The translations under genes and the position numbers were made by a program. From Clostridiales bacterium (GTDB lineage: Bacteria > Bacillota > Clostridia > Lachnospirales > JAISYE01): a stretch of 32,538 nucleotides of DNA. The notes beneath the pieces were generated by a model. It ran no database searches. It was not told the DNA's origin and saw only the letters and a list, made by a program, of their open reading frames with translations. Shown here one piece after another: positions 1 to 10,452 of this stretch; the stretch's first letter is position 1; each line of letters starts with the position of its first letter. The stretch is taken from positions 1 to 32,538 of the forward strand of contig JAISYE010000240.1 in NCBI GenBank assembly GCA_031297485.1. The letters run 5' to 3'.

Positions 1-11
1 CGAAAACATCT

Positions 12-34
12 GCGTCGGGCTTCGCCCGACTATC
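12..34 (-). repeat. REP-like mini-hairpin (GATAG + GTCGGGC/GCCCGAC stem)
   Basis: GCGTCGGGC-TTC-GCCCGACTATC. Same architecture as copies at 14144-14195 and 27064-27084, with stem covariation (A-T to G-C). Confidence 0.65.
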
Positions 35-118
35 TCTAAAAATCTTTCAGTGTTTTCGTGTGTGAGCAACCAACAACCGGCGTGAAAAGCGCATTTCTTT
101 TCGCGCCTTAGTATAAAA

Positions 119-285
119 CCAACGGACAGTTCACCGTTAGGGGCCTGACGATGGTTTGCCCGTTGGCCTCCAAACCCCGCTGGGGACCTAACGATGGTTT
201 GTTCGTTGGCCCCCAGACCCTTTCTTGCGCTTCGCGCGCGCTCAAACAAGCATAAATCTCGCGCCGCTGAACAGACACCGCGCAA
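119..285. repeat. Cluster of short AACG...CGTT hairpin repeats followed by a dispersed module (AGACCCTTTCTTGCGCTTCGCGCGCGCTCAAA...CTGAACAGACAC)
   Basis: CCAACGGACAGTTCACCGTTAGG, then two tandem ~43-bp units (CCTRACGATGGTTTGYYCGTTGGCC...). The distal module recurs at 10207-10273 and partly at 4954-4977. Confidence 0.6.
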
Positions 286-317
286 TTTTCCCTTACTGTT
301 CAAAATTTTGAAAAAAC

Positions 318-346
318 TTGACATGTTTTTTTATTTATGTTAGACT
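318..346 (+). promoter_or_regulatory. Candidate sigma-A promoter upstream of rpoB
   Basis: TTGACA (318-323), 17-nt spacer, TAGACT (341-346). Confidence 0.5.
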
Positions 347-663
347 GCAGAATTGATGACACTGAAAAAAGCGGTATATAGATTCGTTTCTAGTATACCA
401 CAATACATTTCAAAATTCAACATTTTTTTAAACTTTTTTACTGTGCAACAATACAAAAATAACGTAATGTTTCTATAAAGAACCCGACGAAGCCGCGTTT
501 TCGCGAAGCAAAAATTCCGAACATTCGGCAGAATGTCAGCAAGCCCACTGAAGAACCCGACGAACAAGGGCGGCGCAAAGACGGACCGCCGGCGCTGTTT
601 CCGCCGCGTCTTTTTCGGCGAAAATTCCGAAGACACGATATAATTTTAAGGGAGTGTTTATTA

Positions 664-3600
664 ATGAAAAAAGGCAGGATACGCGCGATTAAGCAGGGCG
701 ACCAGGTGCGGATGACTTATTCGAAAATCGACGAAGTATTGGAAATCCCCAACCTCATCGAAGTGCAAAAGAACAGTTACCAATGGTTTCTGGACGAAGG
801 GCTCGCCGAGGTATTTCAAGATGTTTCGCCGATAACGGACTATAATAACAACCTTATACTGGAGTTCCTGAGCTATACGCTGGAAAGCGAGGCAAAGTAC
901 TCCATAGAGGAATGTAAGGAACGGGACGCTACCTACGCGGCGCCTATGCGCATAAAGTGCCGCCTGACAAACAGAGAGGTTGACGAGCTAAAGGAACAGG
1001 AAATATTTATGGGCGACTTTCCCCTTATGACGGATAACGGAACCTTTATAATAAACGGCGCCGAACGGGTAATTGTAAGCCAATTGGTGCGCTCGCCGGG
1101 CATATATTTTACGGCAAGCTACGACAAACTGGGCAAGCCGCTTTTGGCCACCCAAATAATTCCTAACCGCGGGGCTTGGCTGGAATTTGAGACGGATTCA
1201 AACGACGTGTTCAGCGTGCGGGTGGACCGTACACGTAAGGTTCCGGTTACGGTACTGATACGCGCCTTGGGAATAGGCACTGACGCCCAGATACTGGAGC
1301 TTTTCGGAGACGAGCCTAAAATCCTTGCTACCATTGAAAAGGATGTAAGCAAGAACTACGCGGAGGGCCTTATAGAAATATACAAGCGCGTGAGGCCGGG
1401 CGAGCCGCCTACCATTGAGAATTCCGAGACCATGCTGCGCGGTATGTTTTTCGACCCCAAGCGCTACGACCTGGCGAAGGTAGGGCGCTATAAGTATAAC
1501 AAGAAGCTGAGCCTTGCCAACCGCGTAAGGGGACGCGAGCTGGCGGAACCTGTGGCGGACCCCGTGACAGGCGAGGTTATCGCTGAAGAAGGCCAGATAA
1601 TTACAGCGGAGTTAGCTGAAACAATACAAAATTCCGGCGCGTCCTGCCTGTGCATAAGGGTTGACGGCAGGCATGTAAAGGTGCTGTCCAACATGGCGGT
1701 AAAAGCGGACCAATATCTGCGCCCCCTTGGGCTGGACCCGGAGGCGCTTAATATACGCGAAAGAGTCTACTATCCCGTGCTGCGCGAGATTTTAGACAGC
1801 GGAGGAACCCGCCAGGAGCTTGAGACATCTATAAGGAATAACATGGGCAGGCTTGTGCCAAAGCATGTCACGCTGGAGGACATACTGGCGTCCATAAACT
1901 ACCTGCTTACCTTGGATTATTCGTCACATGAAATAGGCAATTTTGACGATATAGACCATTTGGGCAACAGGCGGATACGCGCGGTGGGCGAGCTGCTGCA
2001 AAACCAGTTCCGTATTGGGCTTACGCGTATGGAGCGTGTGGTCAAGGAACGCATGAATATCCAAGACTTGGACATTGTTACCCCTCAGGCGCTGATTAAT
2101 ATACGCCCGGTTACCGCCGCTATAAAGGAATTTTTCGGCAGTTCTCAGCTTTCGCAGTTTATGGACCAGACTAACCCCTTGGGCGAGCTGACTAATAAGC
2201 GCCGGCTCTCCGCCCTTGGGCCTGGCGGGCTTTCCCGCGACCGGGCGGGTATGGAGGTCCGCGACGTGCATTTTTCCCATTACGGCCGCATGTGTCCTAT
2301 AGAGACTCCGGAAGGGCCCAACATCGGGCTGATAAACTCCCTGGCGACCTTTGCGCGCATAAACGAGTACGGCTTTATAGAGGCCCCTTACAGGCTGGTG
2401 TCAAAGACAGGCGACAACCCTACGGTTACGGACCAGTTTATTTACGTAACGGCGGACGAGGAAGAAAATTACACCATAGCCCAGGCAAACGAACCTTTGG
2501 ACAACGATGGGCATTTTATAAACAAACGGGTATCAGTCCGCTCGCGGGGGTCAAGCTCGCGCGAGGACATTATTGAGGTGGACCGGTTAAAGGTGGACCT
2601 AATGGACGTTTCGCCCAAGCAGATGGTGTCAGTGGCCACCTCCCTTATACCATTCCTGGAGAACGACGACGTTACGCGGGCGCTTATGGGTTCCAACATG
2701 CAGCGGCAGGCTGTGCCGCTCCTATGCACAGACGCGCCCATAGTGGGCACGGGAATGGAGTATAAAACCGCGGTGGATTCCGGCGTTGTTGTCGCCGCTA
2801 AGGAATCCGGCGTTGTAGACAAGGTGACGGCAAACGAGATTGTCGTCAAAACCACTGAGAACAAACGCGTGTCCCATAAGCTGCTGAAGTTTTTGCGCTC
2901 TAACCAAGGCACGTGCATAAATCAGCGGCCCCTTGTCGCAAAAGGCCAAAGCGTAACCGCGGGACAGATAATAGCCGACGGCCCCTCGACTTCCCACGGC
3001 GAGCTGGCCCTTGGCAAAAACCCATTAATAGGGTTCATGACCTGGGAAGGCTACAATTATGAGGACGCCATTCTTTTAAACGAACAACTGGTAGAAGCGG
3101 ATGTTTACACATCCATCCATATAGAGGAATATGAGGCCGAAGCCCGGGACACAAAACTTGGGGCGGAGGAAATAACCCGGGAAATTCCCAACGTGGGAGA
3201 GGAGGCGCTGCACAATCTGGACGACGACGGAATAATACGCGTCGGCGCGGAAGTGCAGCCCAACGATATTCTGGTGGGCAAGGTGACCCCCAAGGGCGAA
3301 ACCGAGCTTACGGCGGAGGAACGCCTGCTGCGGGCCATTTTCGGGGAAAAAGCCAGGGAGGTGCGGGATACGTCCCTGCGCGCGCCTCACGGCGAAAACG
3401 GAATAATAGTGGACGTTAAGATATTTTCCCGCCAGAACAGCGACGAACTCCCGCCAGGGGTCAACCGGCTTGTAAGGGTCTATATCGCTCAGAAACGCAA
3501 GATATCCGTGGGCGATAAAATGGCGGGGCGGCACGGCAACAAGGGGGTTATATCCCGGGTGCTGCCCGTGGAGGATATGCCCTTCCTGCCTAACGGCAGG

Positions 3601-4806
3601 CCGCTGGATATTGTGCTTAACCCCTTGGGCGTGCCTTCGCGCATGAACATCGGGCAGGTGCTGGAAGTGCACTTGGGACTGGCGGCCAAGGTGCTGGGCT
3701 GGAAAGTCGCCACGCCTGTGTTCGACGGCGCCAACGAAGTAGATATAATGGACACCCTGGACTTGGCCAACGATTACGCGAATATGACATGGGACAAGTT
3801 CGCGAGAAAATGGAGAAATATTCTGGAGGAAGATATATTCCGGCAATTAGAGTCAAACAAGTCGCATCGGGCGGAATGGAAGGGCGTGCCTATAAGCCGC
3901 GACGGCAAGATATGGCTGCGGGACGGCCGTACCGGGGAATATTTTGACAACCCTGTAACAGTGGGCTATATGCATTATCTTAAGCTGCACCACTTGGTAG
4001 ATGATAAAATTCACGCCCGTTCCACAGGCCCTTATTCCCTTGTAACCCAGCAGCCTTTGGGCGGCAAGGCACAGTTTGGCGGGCAGCGTTTCGGCGAAAT
4101 GGAGGTTTGGGCGCTGGAAGCCTATGGGGCGTCCTATACTCTGCAGGAGATTCTGACGGTCAAATCGGACGACATAGTGGGCCGCGTAAAGACTTACGAG
4201 GCCATAGTAAAAGGCGAAAACATCCCGGAGCCCGGCGTGCCGGAATCCTTCAAGGTGCTTTTGAAAGAACTGCAGGCCCTGGTGCTGGATGTGCGGGTGT
4301 TAAGCGACGATTCCACCGAGGTTGAAATCAAGGAATCAATAGACGACGTTGACGACTTAAATATTAATATAGAAGGCAGCGAACCCAAGACGGACGACGG
4401 CCCGGAAGTCTATTCCCGCAGCCCGCGGACGGCTGTTGAAGTGGACGCCTTGGACGAGGATGAGGTTTTTGACGATTTTTCCTTGGATACCATTGACGTG
4501 GACGAGGCGGATTTTGATGAAATTGACGAGGAGTTAGACGACGGGTTCTCCGGAGCGGGCGTTTCCGCGCCGGAAAGCGGGCGCGGCTATGTGAAGGCTG
4601 GCGCGAAAGCTTCTGACGATTTGTTCAATTTCGGCGAAACTAAGGAAGTGTCTAAGCCCGTTGTTTATGCCTTGGGTGACGACGCGCTGGGGGACGAACT
4701 GGACGACGAAGACCTGTATGCGGACGACGAAGACGCGGAACTGCTTTTAAGGGAAGACGACGTAAGCGGCAATTTATATGACGACGACGAAGACAGCATG
4801 GAGTAA
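664..4806 (+). CDS. rpoB: DNA-directed RNA polymerase subunit beta, with long acidic C-terminal extension
   Basis: Conserved RpoB motifs ([72 protein letters not shown]). SD-like AAGGGAG upstream. Confidence 0.99.
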   Translation: MKKGRIRAIKQGDQVRMTYSKIDEVLEIPNLIEVQKNSYQWFLDEGLAEVFQDVSPITDYNNNLILEFLSYTLESEAKYSIEECKERDATYAAPMRIKCRLTNREVDELKEQEIFMGDFPLMTDNGTFIINGAERVIVSQLVRSPGIYFTASYDKLGKPLLATQIIPNRGAWLEFETDSNDVFSVRVDRTRKVPVTVLIRALGIGTDAQILELFGDEPKILATIEKDVSKNYAEGLIEIYKRVRPGEPPTIENSETMLRGMFFDPKRYDLAKVGRYKYNKKLSLANRVRGRELAEPVADPVTGEVIAEEGQIITAELAETIQNSGASCLCIRVDGRHVKVLSNMAVKADQYLRPLGLDPEALNIRERVYYPVLREILDSGGTRQELETSIRNNMGRLVPKHVTLEDILASINYLLTLDYSSHEIGNFDDIDHLGNRRIRAVGELLQNQFRIGLTRMERVVKERMNIQDLDIVTPQALINIRPVTAAIKEFFGSSQLSQFMDQTNPLGELTNKRRLSALGPGGLSRDRAGMEVRDVHFSHYGRMCPIETPEGPNIGLINSLATFARINEYGFIEAPYRLVSKTGDNPTVTDQFIYVTADEEENYTIAQANEPLDNDGHFINKRVSVRSRGSSSREDIIEVDRLKVDLMDVSPKQMVSVATSLIPFLENDDVTRALMGSNMQRQAVPLLCTDAPIVGTGMEYKTAVDSGVVVAAKESGVVDKVTANEIVVKTTENKRVSHKLLKFLRSNQGTCINQRPLVAKGQSVTAGQIIADGPSTSHGELALGKNPLIGFMTWEGYNYEDAILLNEQLVEADVYTSIHIEEYEAEARDTKLGAEEITREIPNVGEEALHNLDDDGIIRVGAEVQPNDILVGKVTPKGETELTAEERLLRAIFGEKAREVRDTSLRAPHGENGIIVDVKIFSRQNSDELPPGVNRLVRVYIAQKRKISVGDKMAGRHGNKGVISRVLPVEDMPFLPNGRPLDIVLNPLGVPSRMNIGQVLEVHLGLAAKVLGWKVATPVFDGANEVDIMDTLDLANDYANMTWDKFARKWRNILEEDIFRQLESNKSHRAEWKGVPISRDGKIWLRDGRTGEYFDNPVTVGYMHYLKLHHLVDDKIHARSTGPYSLVTQQPLGGKAQFGGQRFGEMEVWALEAYGASYTLQEILTVKSDDIVGRVKTYEAIVKGENIPEPGVPESFKVLLKELQALVLDVRVLSDDSTEVEIKESIDDVDDLNINIEGSEPKTDDGPEVYSRSPRTAVEVDALDEDEVFDDFSLDTIDVDEADFDEIDEELDDGFSGAGVSAPESGRGYVKAGAKASDDLFNFGETKEVSKPVVYALGDDALGDELDDEDLYADDEDAELLLREDDVSGNLYDDDEDSME

Positions 4807-4842
4807 CGGGTAGGGGGCGCGGCTTGCCGTGCCCCTTATGCT

Positions 4843-4879
4843 AAGGCGTGTTTGAAAATTCCTTAAAGCGCGAAATTTC
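4843..4879 (+). repeat. Truncated copy (left arm) of the 87-bp palindromic repeat
   Basis: AAGGCGTGTTTGAAAATTCCTTAAAGCGCGAAATTTC matches the left arm of 28011-28097. Confidence 0.8.
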
Positions 4880-5038
4880 TAATATAAGGGGAACAGCCAA
4901 ACATGAAAACTTAGGACCGACGGACAGCTCACCCTTAGGGTAACTGTCCGCTGCCCAGACCCTTTCTTGCGCGCGTGAAGCGTGGTGGTTTCAATGCGGC
5001 GAATCTCAACATCAGACATCAGAAAGGAAGAATTCAGC

Positions 5039-8000
5039 ATGATTAACCAAAATACAGAGCAGACTATATCCTTTGACGCGATAAAAATTGGTCTGGCGTC
5101 GCCCGAGAAAATCCGCGAATGGTCGCGGGGCGAGGTAAAGAAGCCGGAGACGATTAACTACAGGACCTTGAAGCCGGAGCGCGACGGACTGTTCTGCGAG
5201 AGGATATTCGGACCAAATAAGGACTGGGAGTGCCATTGCGGCAAGTACAAGCGCATACGCTACAAGGGCGTAATTTGCGACCGGTGCGGGGTAGAGGTAA
5301 CTAAGTCGAAGGTCCGGCGGGAACGCATGGGCCATATAGAACTGGCCGCCCCTGTATCGCATATTTGGTATTTCAGGGGCATCCCCAGCAGAATGGGCTT
5401 GATACTTGCCATGTCGCCCCGTTCCCTGGAAAAGATTTTGTACTTCGCGTCCTATGTGGTGCTGGACCCTGGCTCGGTGCCAGAGCTGCAGTACAAGCAG
5501 CTTCTTACGGAAAAGGAAAAGAGGGAGATGGAGGACAAGTACGGGGTAGCCGCCTTTAGGAGCGGCATGGGAGCCGAATCTGTAAAGGAGCTGTTGGAGA
5601 ACATCAATGTGGAAAAGGAATCCATCGAGCTGAAAAAAGCCTTGAAAACCGCCTCCGGCCAAAAACGGCTGCGCTTTATAAAGAAGCTGGAAGTTATAGA
5701 GGCGTTCCGGCTTTCAGGAAACCATCCCAGCTGGATGATATTGGACGCGCTGCCGGTCATTCCTCCGGACTTGCGGCCAATGGTACAACTGGATGGCGGA
5801 CGGTTTGCCACCTCCGACTTAAACGATCTGTACAGAAGGGTAATAAACCGCAACAATCGCCTTAAAAGGCTGCTGGACTTGGGCGCGCCGGCCATAATAG
5901 TGCGTAACGAAAAGCGTATGCTCCAGGAGGCGGTGGACGCCCTTATAGACAACGGACGCCGCGGCCGGCCCGTGACAGGCCCGGGCAACAGGCCGTTAAA
6001 ATCCCTTTCCGACCTGTTAAAGGGCAAGCAAGGGCGCTTCCGGCAGAACCTGCTGGGCAAGCGGGTGGATTATTCCGGCCGTTCGGTCATAGTGGTAGGC
6101 CCTAATTTGAAGATATACCAATGCGGGCTGCCAAAGGAAATGGCAATAGAACTCTTTAAACCCTTCGTCATGAAGAAACTGGTATATGACGGACGGGCCC
6201 ATAACATCAAGTCCGCCAAGCGAATGGTAGAGCGTATGCAGCCGGAGATATGGGATGTGCTGGAGGATGTAATACGCGAGCACCCAGTTATGCTAAACCG
6301 CGCGCCTACGCTTCACCGCCTGGGCATACAGGCTTTCGAGCCGGTGCTTGTGGAAGGGAGGGCGCTTAAGCTGCACCCGCTGGTGTGCTCGGCCTACAAC
6401 GCGGATTTCGACGGCGACCAAATGGCGGTTCACGTGCCACTGTCCGTGGAGGCCCAGGCCGAATGCCGGTTCCTGCTGCTGGCGCCCAACAACCTGCTTA
6501 AACCCTCGGACGGCGCGCCGGTTACCGTGCCCTCCCAGGACATGGTCCTTGGTATTTATTATCTAACCATCGCAAAAGACGGCGAACCTGGCGAAGGCAA
6601 GTGTTTCAAAGACGAGCAGGAGGCGCTACTTGCTCTTGAAAACAAGGCTGTTTCCCTTCACGCCAAGATAAAGGTCCGCAGGACCTTGGAAATAAACGGG
6701 AAATATAAGTCCAAAATTGTGGACACCACTGTGGGCAGGATAATATTCAACGAGGCCATACCCCAGGACATCGGTTTTGTGGACCGCGTGAACGAGGACG
6801 ATATGTTCCGTTACGAAGTGGACTTCCTCTGCGATAAGAAGAAGCTTGGCAATATTATCAACCGCTGCATAAACAAGTACAGTTCTACCAATACGGCTGT
6901 TGTGCTGGATAAGATTAAAAACTTGGGCTTTAGGTATTCTACGCGCAGCGCGCTTACGGTCTCTGTTTCAGACATGGAAATCCCAGGGGCCAAGCAGGCC
7001 TGCCTGGAAAAAGCAGAAGCCCGTGTGGAGAATATTAACAAAATGTACAGGCGCGGCCTTCTGACAGACGAGGAGCGCCACAGGAGCGTTATAGACGTCT
7101 GGAACGAAGCCAACGCGAGTATAACCGACGAGCTTATAAAAGGGCTTGGCAAGTATAACAATATCTTCATGATGGCCGATTCCGGAGCGCGCGGGTCCAC
7201 AAACCAGATAAAGCAGCTTTCCGGTATGCGCGGGCTTATGGCCAGCCCTTCCGGCGGCATAATCGAACTGCCTATAAAGTCGAATTTCCGCGAAGGTCTC
7301 TCTGTGCTGGAATACTTCATTTCCGCGCATGGCGCGCGCAAGGGACTGGCGGATACCGCCCTGCGCACGGCCGACTCAGGGTACCTGACCCGCAGGCTTG
7401 TGGACGTGTCCCAGGACATAATTGTGCGCGAATGGGATTGTATGCAGTCTGACGGTAAGACACCACCCGGCAAATGGGTTTCGATCCCTTCTTCGGACCC
7501 TTCTTCGGTCTTTTCCGAAATACAGGACCACTGGTCGGCAGAGGACATTTTGCATCCCGAGACCGGCGAGATAATTGTCCCCGCCGATTCCGTGATTATG
7601 CCGGGCAAAATGGAATATATCATAAAAGCCGGCATCACGGAGGTGCACGTCCGCCAGATACCAGGCATGAAGGTTTCGGCTTTTTCCGACGGCAAGGAGA
7701 CTATCGAGCCTCTTAGCGACCGCATACGGGGCCGCTGGGCTATACACGACATTCTGCATCCCGAAACCGGCGAGGTAATTGTCCCCGCTGACTCGCTTAT
7801 TATGCCGGATAAAGCGGATTATATCGAAAAAATCGGCATCACGGAGGTACTCATCCGCACAGTACTCACCTGCCGTTCCCATATCGGCCTGTGCTCCAAG
7901 TGTTACGGCGCGAACATGGCCTCCGGGCGTATAGTGCGTATCGGCGAAACCGTCGGCATAATCGCGGCTCAATCCATAGGCGAGCCGGGCACGCAGCTTA

Positions 8001-9280
8001 CCATGCGCAACTTTCACTCCGGCGGCATTGCCAGCAACGAGGACATTACCCAGGGTCTGCCCCGGGTGGAGGAACTCTTTGAGGCCCGCAAGCCGAAAGG
8101 GCTGGCTATTATTACGGAAATCGGCGGCGTGGTAACTGTAAACGACACAAAGAAGAAGCGCGAGGTTATTGTTGTAAACGAGGAGTCAGAGGAAGCGAAG
8201 GAATACCTGATTCCTTACGGGTCCCGCATAAAGGTGTTTAACGGCGATGTGCTGCAGCCCGGCGACGAGCTTACCGAGGGGAGCATCTATCCCCATGATA
8301 TTTTAAAAATAAAGGGCCTTCGCGGCGTGCAGGACTATATGCTGCAGGAGGTTCAGCGCGTATACCGCTTGCAGGGCGTGGGCATAAACGATAAGCATAT
8401 AGAGGTAATTGTCCGTCAGATGCTTAAACGCGTAAAGGTAGATGAAAACGGCGACACGAACCTGCTGCCCGGTTCCTTGGTAGACTGGCTGGAGTTTGAG
8501 GATATAAACGCCAAGGCTTCCCGCGACGGGCTGGAGCCTGCCTCCGGCGCCAGGGTGCTGCTGGGCATTACGAAGGCTTCCCTGGCTACGGATTCCTTCC
8601 TTTCGGCAGCGTCCTTTCAGGAAACTACCCGCGTGCTCACAGAGGCTGCCATTGTAGGCAAGGTGGACCCGCTTATCGGCTTAAAGGAGAATGTTATTAT
8701 CGGCAAGCTGATACCGGCTGGCACGGGAATGCAGAGCTACCGCAAACTTGAAATTGTTGCGGAGGAGGACAAGGGCAAGAAAGAGAAAGGCAAGCTTTTT
8801 CCACCTCTTACCCTGCTGTTGCCCCCTAAGGGTGAAAAGGGCGCCCTGCCCGAACCGAAGGCCCTCGAACTCGAACCGGATACGGAGGCAGCCTTGTTGG
8901 GGACCTTTGAGCCCGAACCGGATACGGAGGCGGAGGCGTTTGAACTCGCGCCGGAACAGGACGCGGCGTCCTTAATACGGAGGTCAGACAGTGAGGTTAT
9001 GGAGACAGTTGAGCCCGAACCGGACCCCGCGGCGGCAGCGCGGCTCGAACCCGAGGCGAAGACGGCGGATGAGGAAGAAAACGCGCCGCCGGTCTCGGCG
9101 CTTAGCCCCGAGCGCGTGAGTGAGGAAGGGGAAGCGTCCGGCCCGCCTTTGGTCCCCGAGGAGGAGCCGCCGGCCCCGGCGCCTAAGAAAAGAGTGCGCA
9201 AGAGCAGGAGTAAGAAAGCCCTGCAGGCCGAAGCGGCAGAAACCGCGCCGCTGGAGGATGAGGCATTAATCGCGCCGTAA
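5039..9280 (+). CDS. rpoC: DNA-directed RNA polymerase subunit beta' (ORF opens at 4982; start at 5039 preferred)
   Basis: [12 protein letters not shown] active site, N-terminal zinc finger [51 protein letters not shown] precedes ATG 5039. Confidence 0.99.
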   Translation: MINQNTEQTISFDAIKIGLASPEKIREWSRGEVKKPETINYRTLKPERDGLFCERIFGPNKDWECHCGKYKRIRYKGVICDRCGVEVTKSKVRRERMGHIELAAPVSHIWYFRGIPSRMGLILAMSPRSLEKILYFASYVVLDPGSVPELQYKQLLTEKEKREMEDKYGVAAFRSGMGAESVKELLENINVEKESIELKKALKTASGQKRLRFIKKLEVIEAFRLSGNHPSWMILDALPVIPPDLRPMVQLDGGRFATSDLNDLYRRVINRNNRLKRLLDLGAPAIIVRNEKRMLQEAVDALIDNGRRGRPVTGPGNRPLKSLSDLLKGKQGRFRQNLLGKRVDYSGRSVIVVGPNLKIYQCGLPKEMAIELFKPFVMKKLVYDGRAHNIKSAKRMVERMQPEIWDVLEDVIREHPVMLNRAPTLHRLGIQAFEPVLVEGRALKLHPLVCSAYNADFDGDQMAVHVPLSVEAQAECRFLLLAPNNLLKPSDGAPVTVPSQDMVLGIYYLTIAKDGEPGEGKCFKDEQEALLALENKAVSLHAKIKVRRTLEINGKYKSKIVDTTVGRIIFNEAIPQDIGFVDRVNEDDMFRYEVDFLCDKKKLGNIINRCINKYSSTNTAVVLDKIKNLGFRYSTRSALTVSVSDMEIPGAKQACLEKAEARVENINKMYRRGLLTDEERHRSVIDVWNEANASITDELIKGLGKYNNIFMMADSGARGSTNQIKQLSGMRGLMASPSGGIIELPIKSNFREGLSVLEYFISAHGARKGLADTALRTADSGYLTRRLVDVSQDIIVREWDCMQSDGKTPPGKWVSIPSSDPSSVFSEIQDHWSAEDILHPETGEIIVPADSVIMPGKMEYIIKAGITEVHVRQIPGMKVSAFSDGKETIEPLSDRIRGRWAIHDILHPETGEVIVPADSLIMPDKADYIEKIGITEVLIRTVLTCRSHIGLCSKCYGANMASGRIVRIGETVGIIAAQSIGEPGTQLTMRNFHSGGIASNEDITQGLPRVEELFEARKPKGLAIITEIGGVVTVNDTKKKREVIVVNEESEEAKEYLIPYGSRIKVFNGDVLQPGDELTEGSIYPHDILKIKGLRGVQDYMLQEVQRVYRLQGVGINDKHIEVIVRQMLKRVKVDENGDTNLLPGSLVDWLEFEDINAKASRDGLEPASGARVLLGITKASLATDSFLSAASFQETTRVLTEAAIVGKVDPLIGLKENVIIGKLIPAGTGMQSYRKLEIVAEEDKGKKEKGKLFPPLTLLLPPKGEKGALPEPKALELEPDTEAALLGTFEPEPDTEAEAFELAPEQDAASLIRRSDSEVMETVEPEPDPAAAARLEPEAKTADEEENAPPVSALSPERVSEEGEASGPPLVPEEEPPAPAPKKRVRKSRSKKALQAEAAETAPLEDEALIAP

Positions 9281-9283
9281 AAC

Positions 9284-9334
9284 AAAAACCCCAAAAAACC
9301 TGTGGGACGATGTCCATAGGTTTTTTGGGGGTTC
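9284..9334 (+). terminator. Rho-independent terminator of rpoBC (possibly bidirectional)
   Basis: CCCCAAAAAACCT ... AGGTTTTTTGGGG stem right after the rpoC stop. Confidence 0.85.
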
Positions 9335-9364
9335 CCATCCAAATGTGGACTGAAACTATATTTT

Positions 9365-10030
9365 TTAAGCGTTCTTGCTTAATATGGATTTAAGCGGCTT
9401 ACACACAGCGGCGGCGGCTATGGCGCTTACAATCGCCTCTGGAATTCCGCTGAAAAGGATTGTGGAACCGATAATAAGTAATATGGCGCTTCCGGCCACA
9501 GAAGCGTACTGGTCCCTGAAAAACAGCCATATGCCGCCCATAACTCCGAAGGTGTTGGCTAAACTGCCCAAGGCCGCGCTTAAAGAATAGGCCAGCGTCC
9601 GTCCGGTGTCCGGCACCCGGTCCCGGCCAGGCGGAGGGTCCGCGCGCCGAAGTTTTTTTGAGAGCAGAGTGTACATAAGGCCGGCAACGAGACCTACCAG
9701 GATACGCGGCACAAAACAAATCAGCAGGCTGCCAAAATTACCCCTGAATTCCCCAAAAGTATAGAATGGCGTAAATACAAATGCCACCAGCGGCGAAGGG
9801 GGGGTGAAGGTCCATACTAACAGGCTGAACAGACCGGCGAAGGCGCCCATTATAGCGCCGGCCTTTGTTCCGAGAAGCAGCGCGGTAATAATAACCGGAA
9901 TCATGCCCAGCGTCGCCACAATAGGTCCCACAGCGGGCAGCGAGCCAAGAGGCGTAAAACAAAAGATGGCCTCTACCGCTAACAATATCCCAAACTGTAC
10001 AAGAAAAAGCGTTTTTTTGTTCGTGTTCAT
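9365..10030 (-). CDS. ECF transporter S-component-like membrane protein
   Basis: Hydrophobic multi-TM protein with pattern PLGSLPAVGPIVATLGMIPVIITALLLGTKAGAIMGAFAGLFSLL. Substrate not assignable by eye. Confidence 0.75.
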   Translation of the reverse strand: MNTNKKTLFLVQFGILLAVEAIFCFTPLGSLPAVGPIVATLGMIPVIITALLLGTKAGAIMGAFAGLFSLLVWTFTPPSPLVAFVFTPFYTFGEFRGNFGSLLICFVPRILVGLVAGLMYTLLSKKLRRADPPPGRDRVPDTGRTLAYSLSAALGSLANTFGVMGGIWLFFRDQYASVAGSAILLIIGSTILFSGIPEAIVSAIAAAAVCKPLKSILSKNA

Positions 10031-10141
10031 TTGCGCATCCCTTTCCTTAATCTAATATTTAGTATATGTGTTTAGTATACTTCTTTCTATACATAAAATC
10101 AATAAAAATCGGAATATCGTTAATCGGCAGCCATAGAGGCT

Positions 10142-10273
10142 GTGTCTATTCAGAGTTCAAAACATTATCTTTTGACCTTCCCCAAACCTTAAGTTCGCGC
10201 GTATGGGGACCCTCCTTCTTGCGCTTCGCGCGCGCTCAAATAACCATAAGCCTTGCGGCCTCTGAACAGACAC
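10142..10273. repeat. 132-bp intergenic element with 14-bp imperfect terminal inverted repeats
   Basis: GTGTCTATTCAGAG (10142-10155) versus CTCTGAACAGACAC (10260-10273), one mismatch. Interior contains modules seen at 215-278 and 11627-11650. Confidence 0.55.
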
Positions 10274-10324
10274 TAAAGGTTACGGGCCTTTCAAAATTCA
10301 GACGGGGTTCGGAGTAATTGTTTC

Positions 10325-10353
10325 TTGTAACTTTAACGCAATCATGATAATAT
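10325..10353 (+). promoter_or_regulatory. Candidate extended -10 promoter for cysE
   Basis: TTGTAA, 17-nt spacer, TG-A-TAATAT. Confidence 0.6.
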
Positions 10354-10362
10354 TAACCCACA

Positions 10363-10426
10363 TCAGGGGTTAGCCGCTGAACGGCAGGTACGCAAAGGCG
10401 CCGAGCCTTGAATAACCCTGAACAAC
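10363..10426 (+). ncRNA. Candidate structured 5' leader (three-way junction) upstream of cysE
   Basis: TCAGGG(g)TTA pairs with TAACCCTGA and encloses GCCG-CTGAA-CGGC and AGGC-GCCGA-GCCT hairpins with junction sequence GGTACGCAA. Begins a few nt after the predicted +1. Confidence 0.4.
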
Positions 10427-10452
10427 AACCCTATTGAAAGCAGGTGATTTTT

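Noticed and set aside
119-212. Tandem ~43-bp repeats considered as a CRISPR array
   Set aside because: Only two degenerate units, no uniform spacers, no cas genes; fits hairpin repeats better.
340-636. 98-aa ORF on the minus strand upstream of rpoB
   Set aside because: Overlaps the rpoB leader and promoter; no SD or recognisable homology.
1119-9342. Many overlapping antisense/alternative-frame ORFs within rpoB and rpoC (e.g. 3076..3846 -, 6811..7752 -, 8737..9342 -)
   Set aside because: They lie inside clearly conserved rpoB/rpoC reading frames and look like shadow translations (low complexity, no recognisable domain).
10363-10426. cysE leader as a definite c-di-GMP-I riboswitch
   Set aside because: Only ACGCAAAG matches; the GGCAAAC segment, GNRA tetraloop and P3/receptor are missing. 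Kept as an unassigned structured leader instead.
10440-10452. T-box or SAM riboswitch before cysE
   Set aside because: No AGGGTGGNACCGCG T-box sequence and no S-box core could be found.
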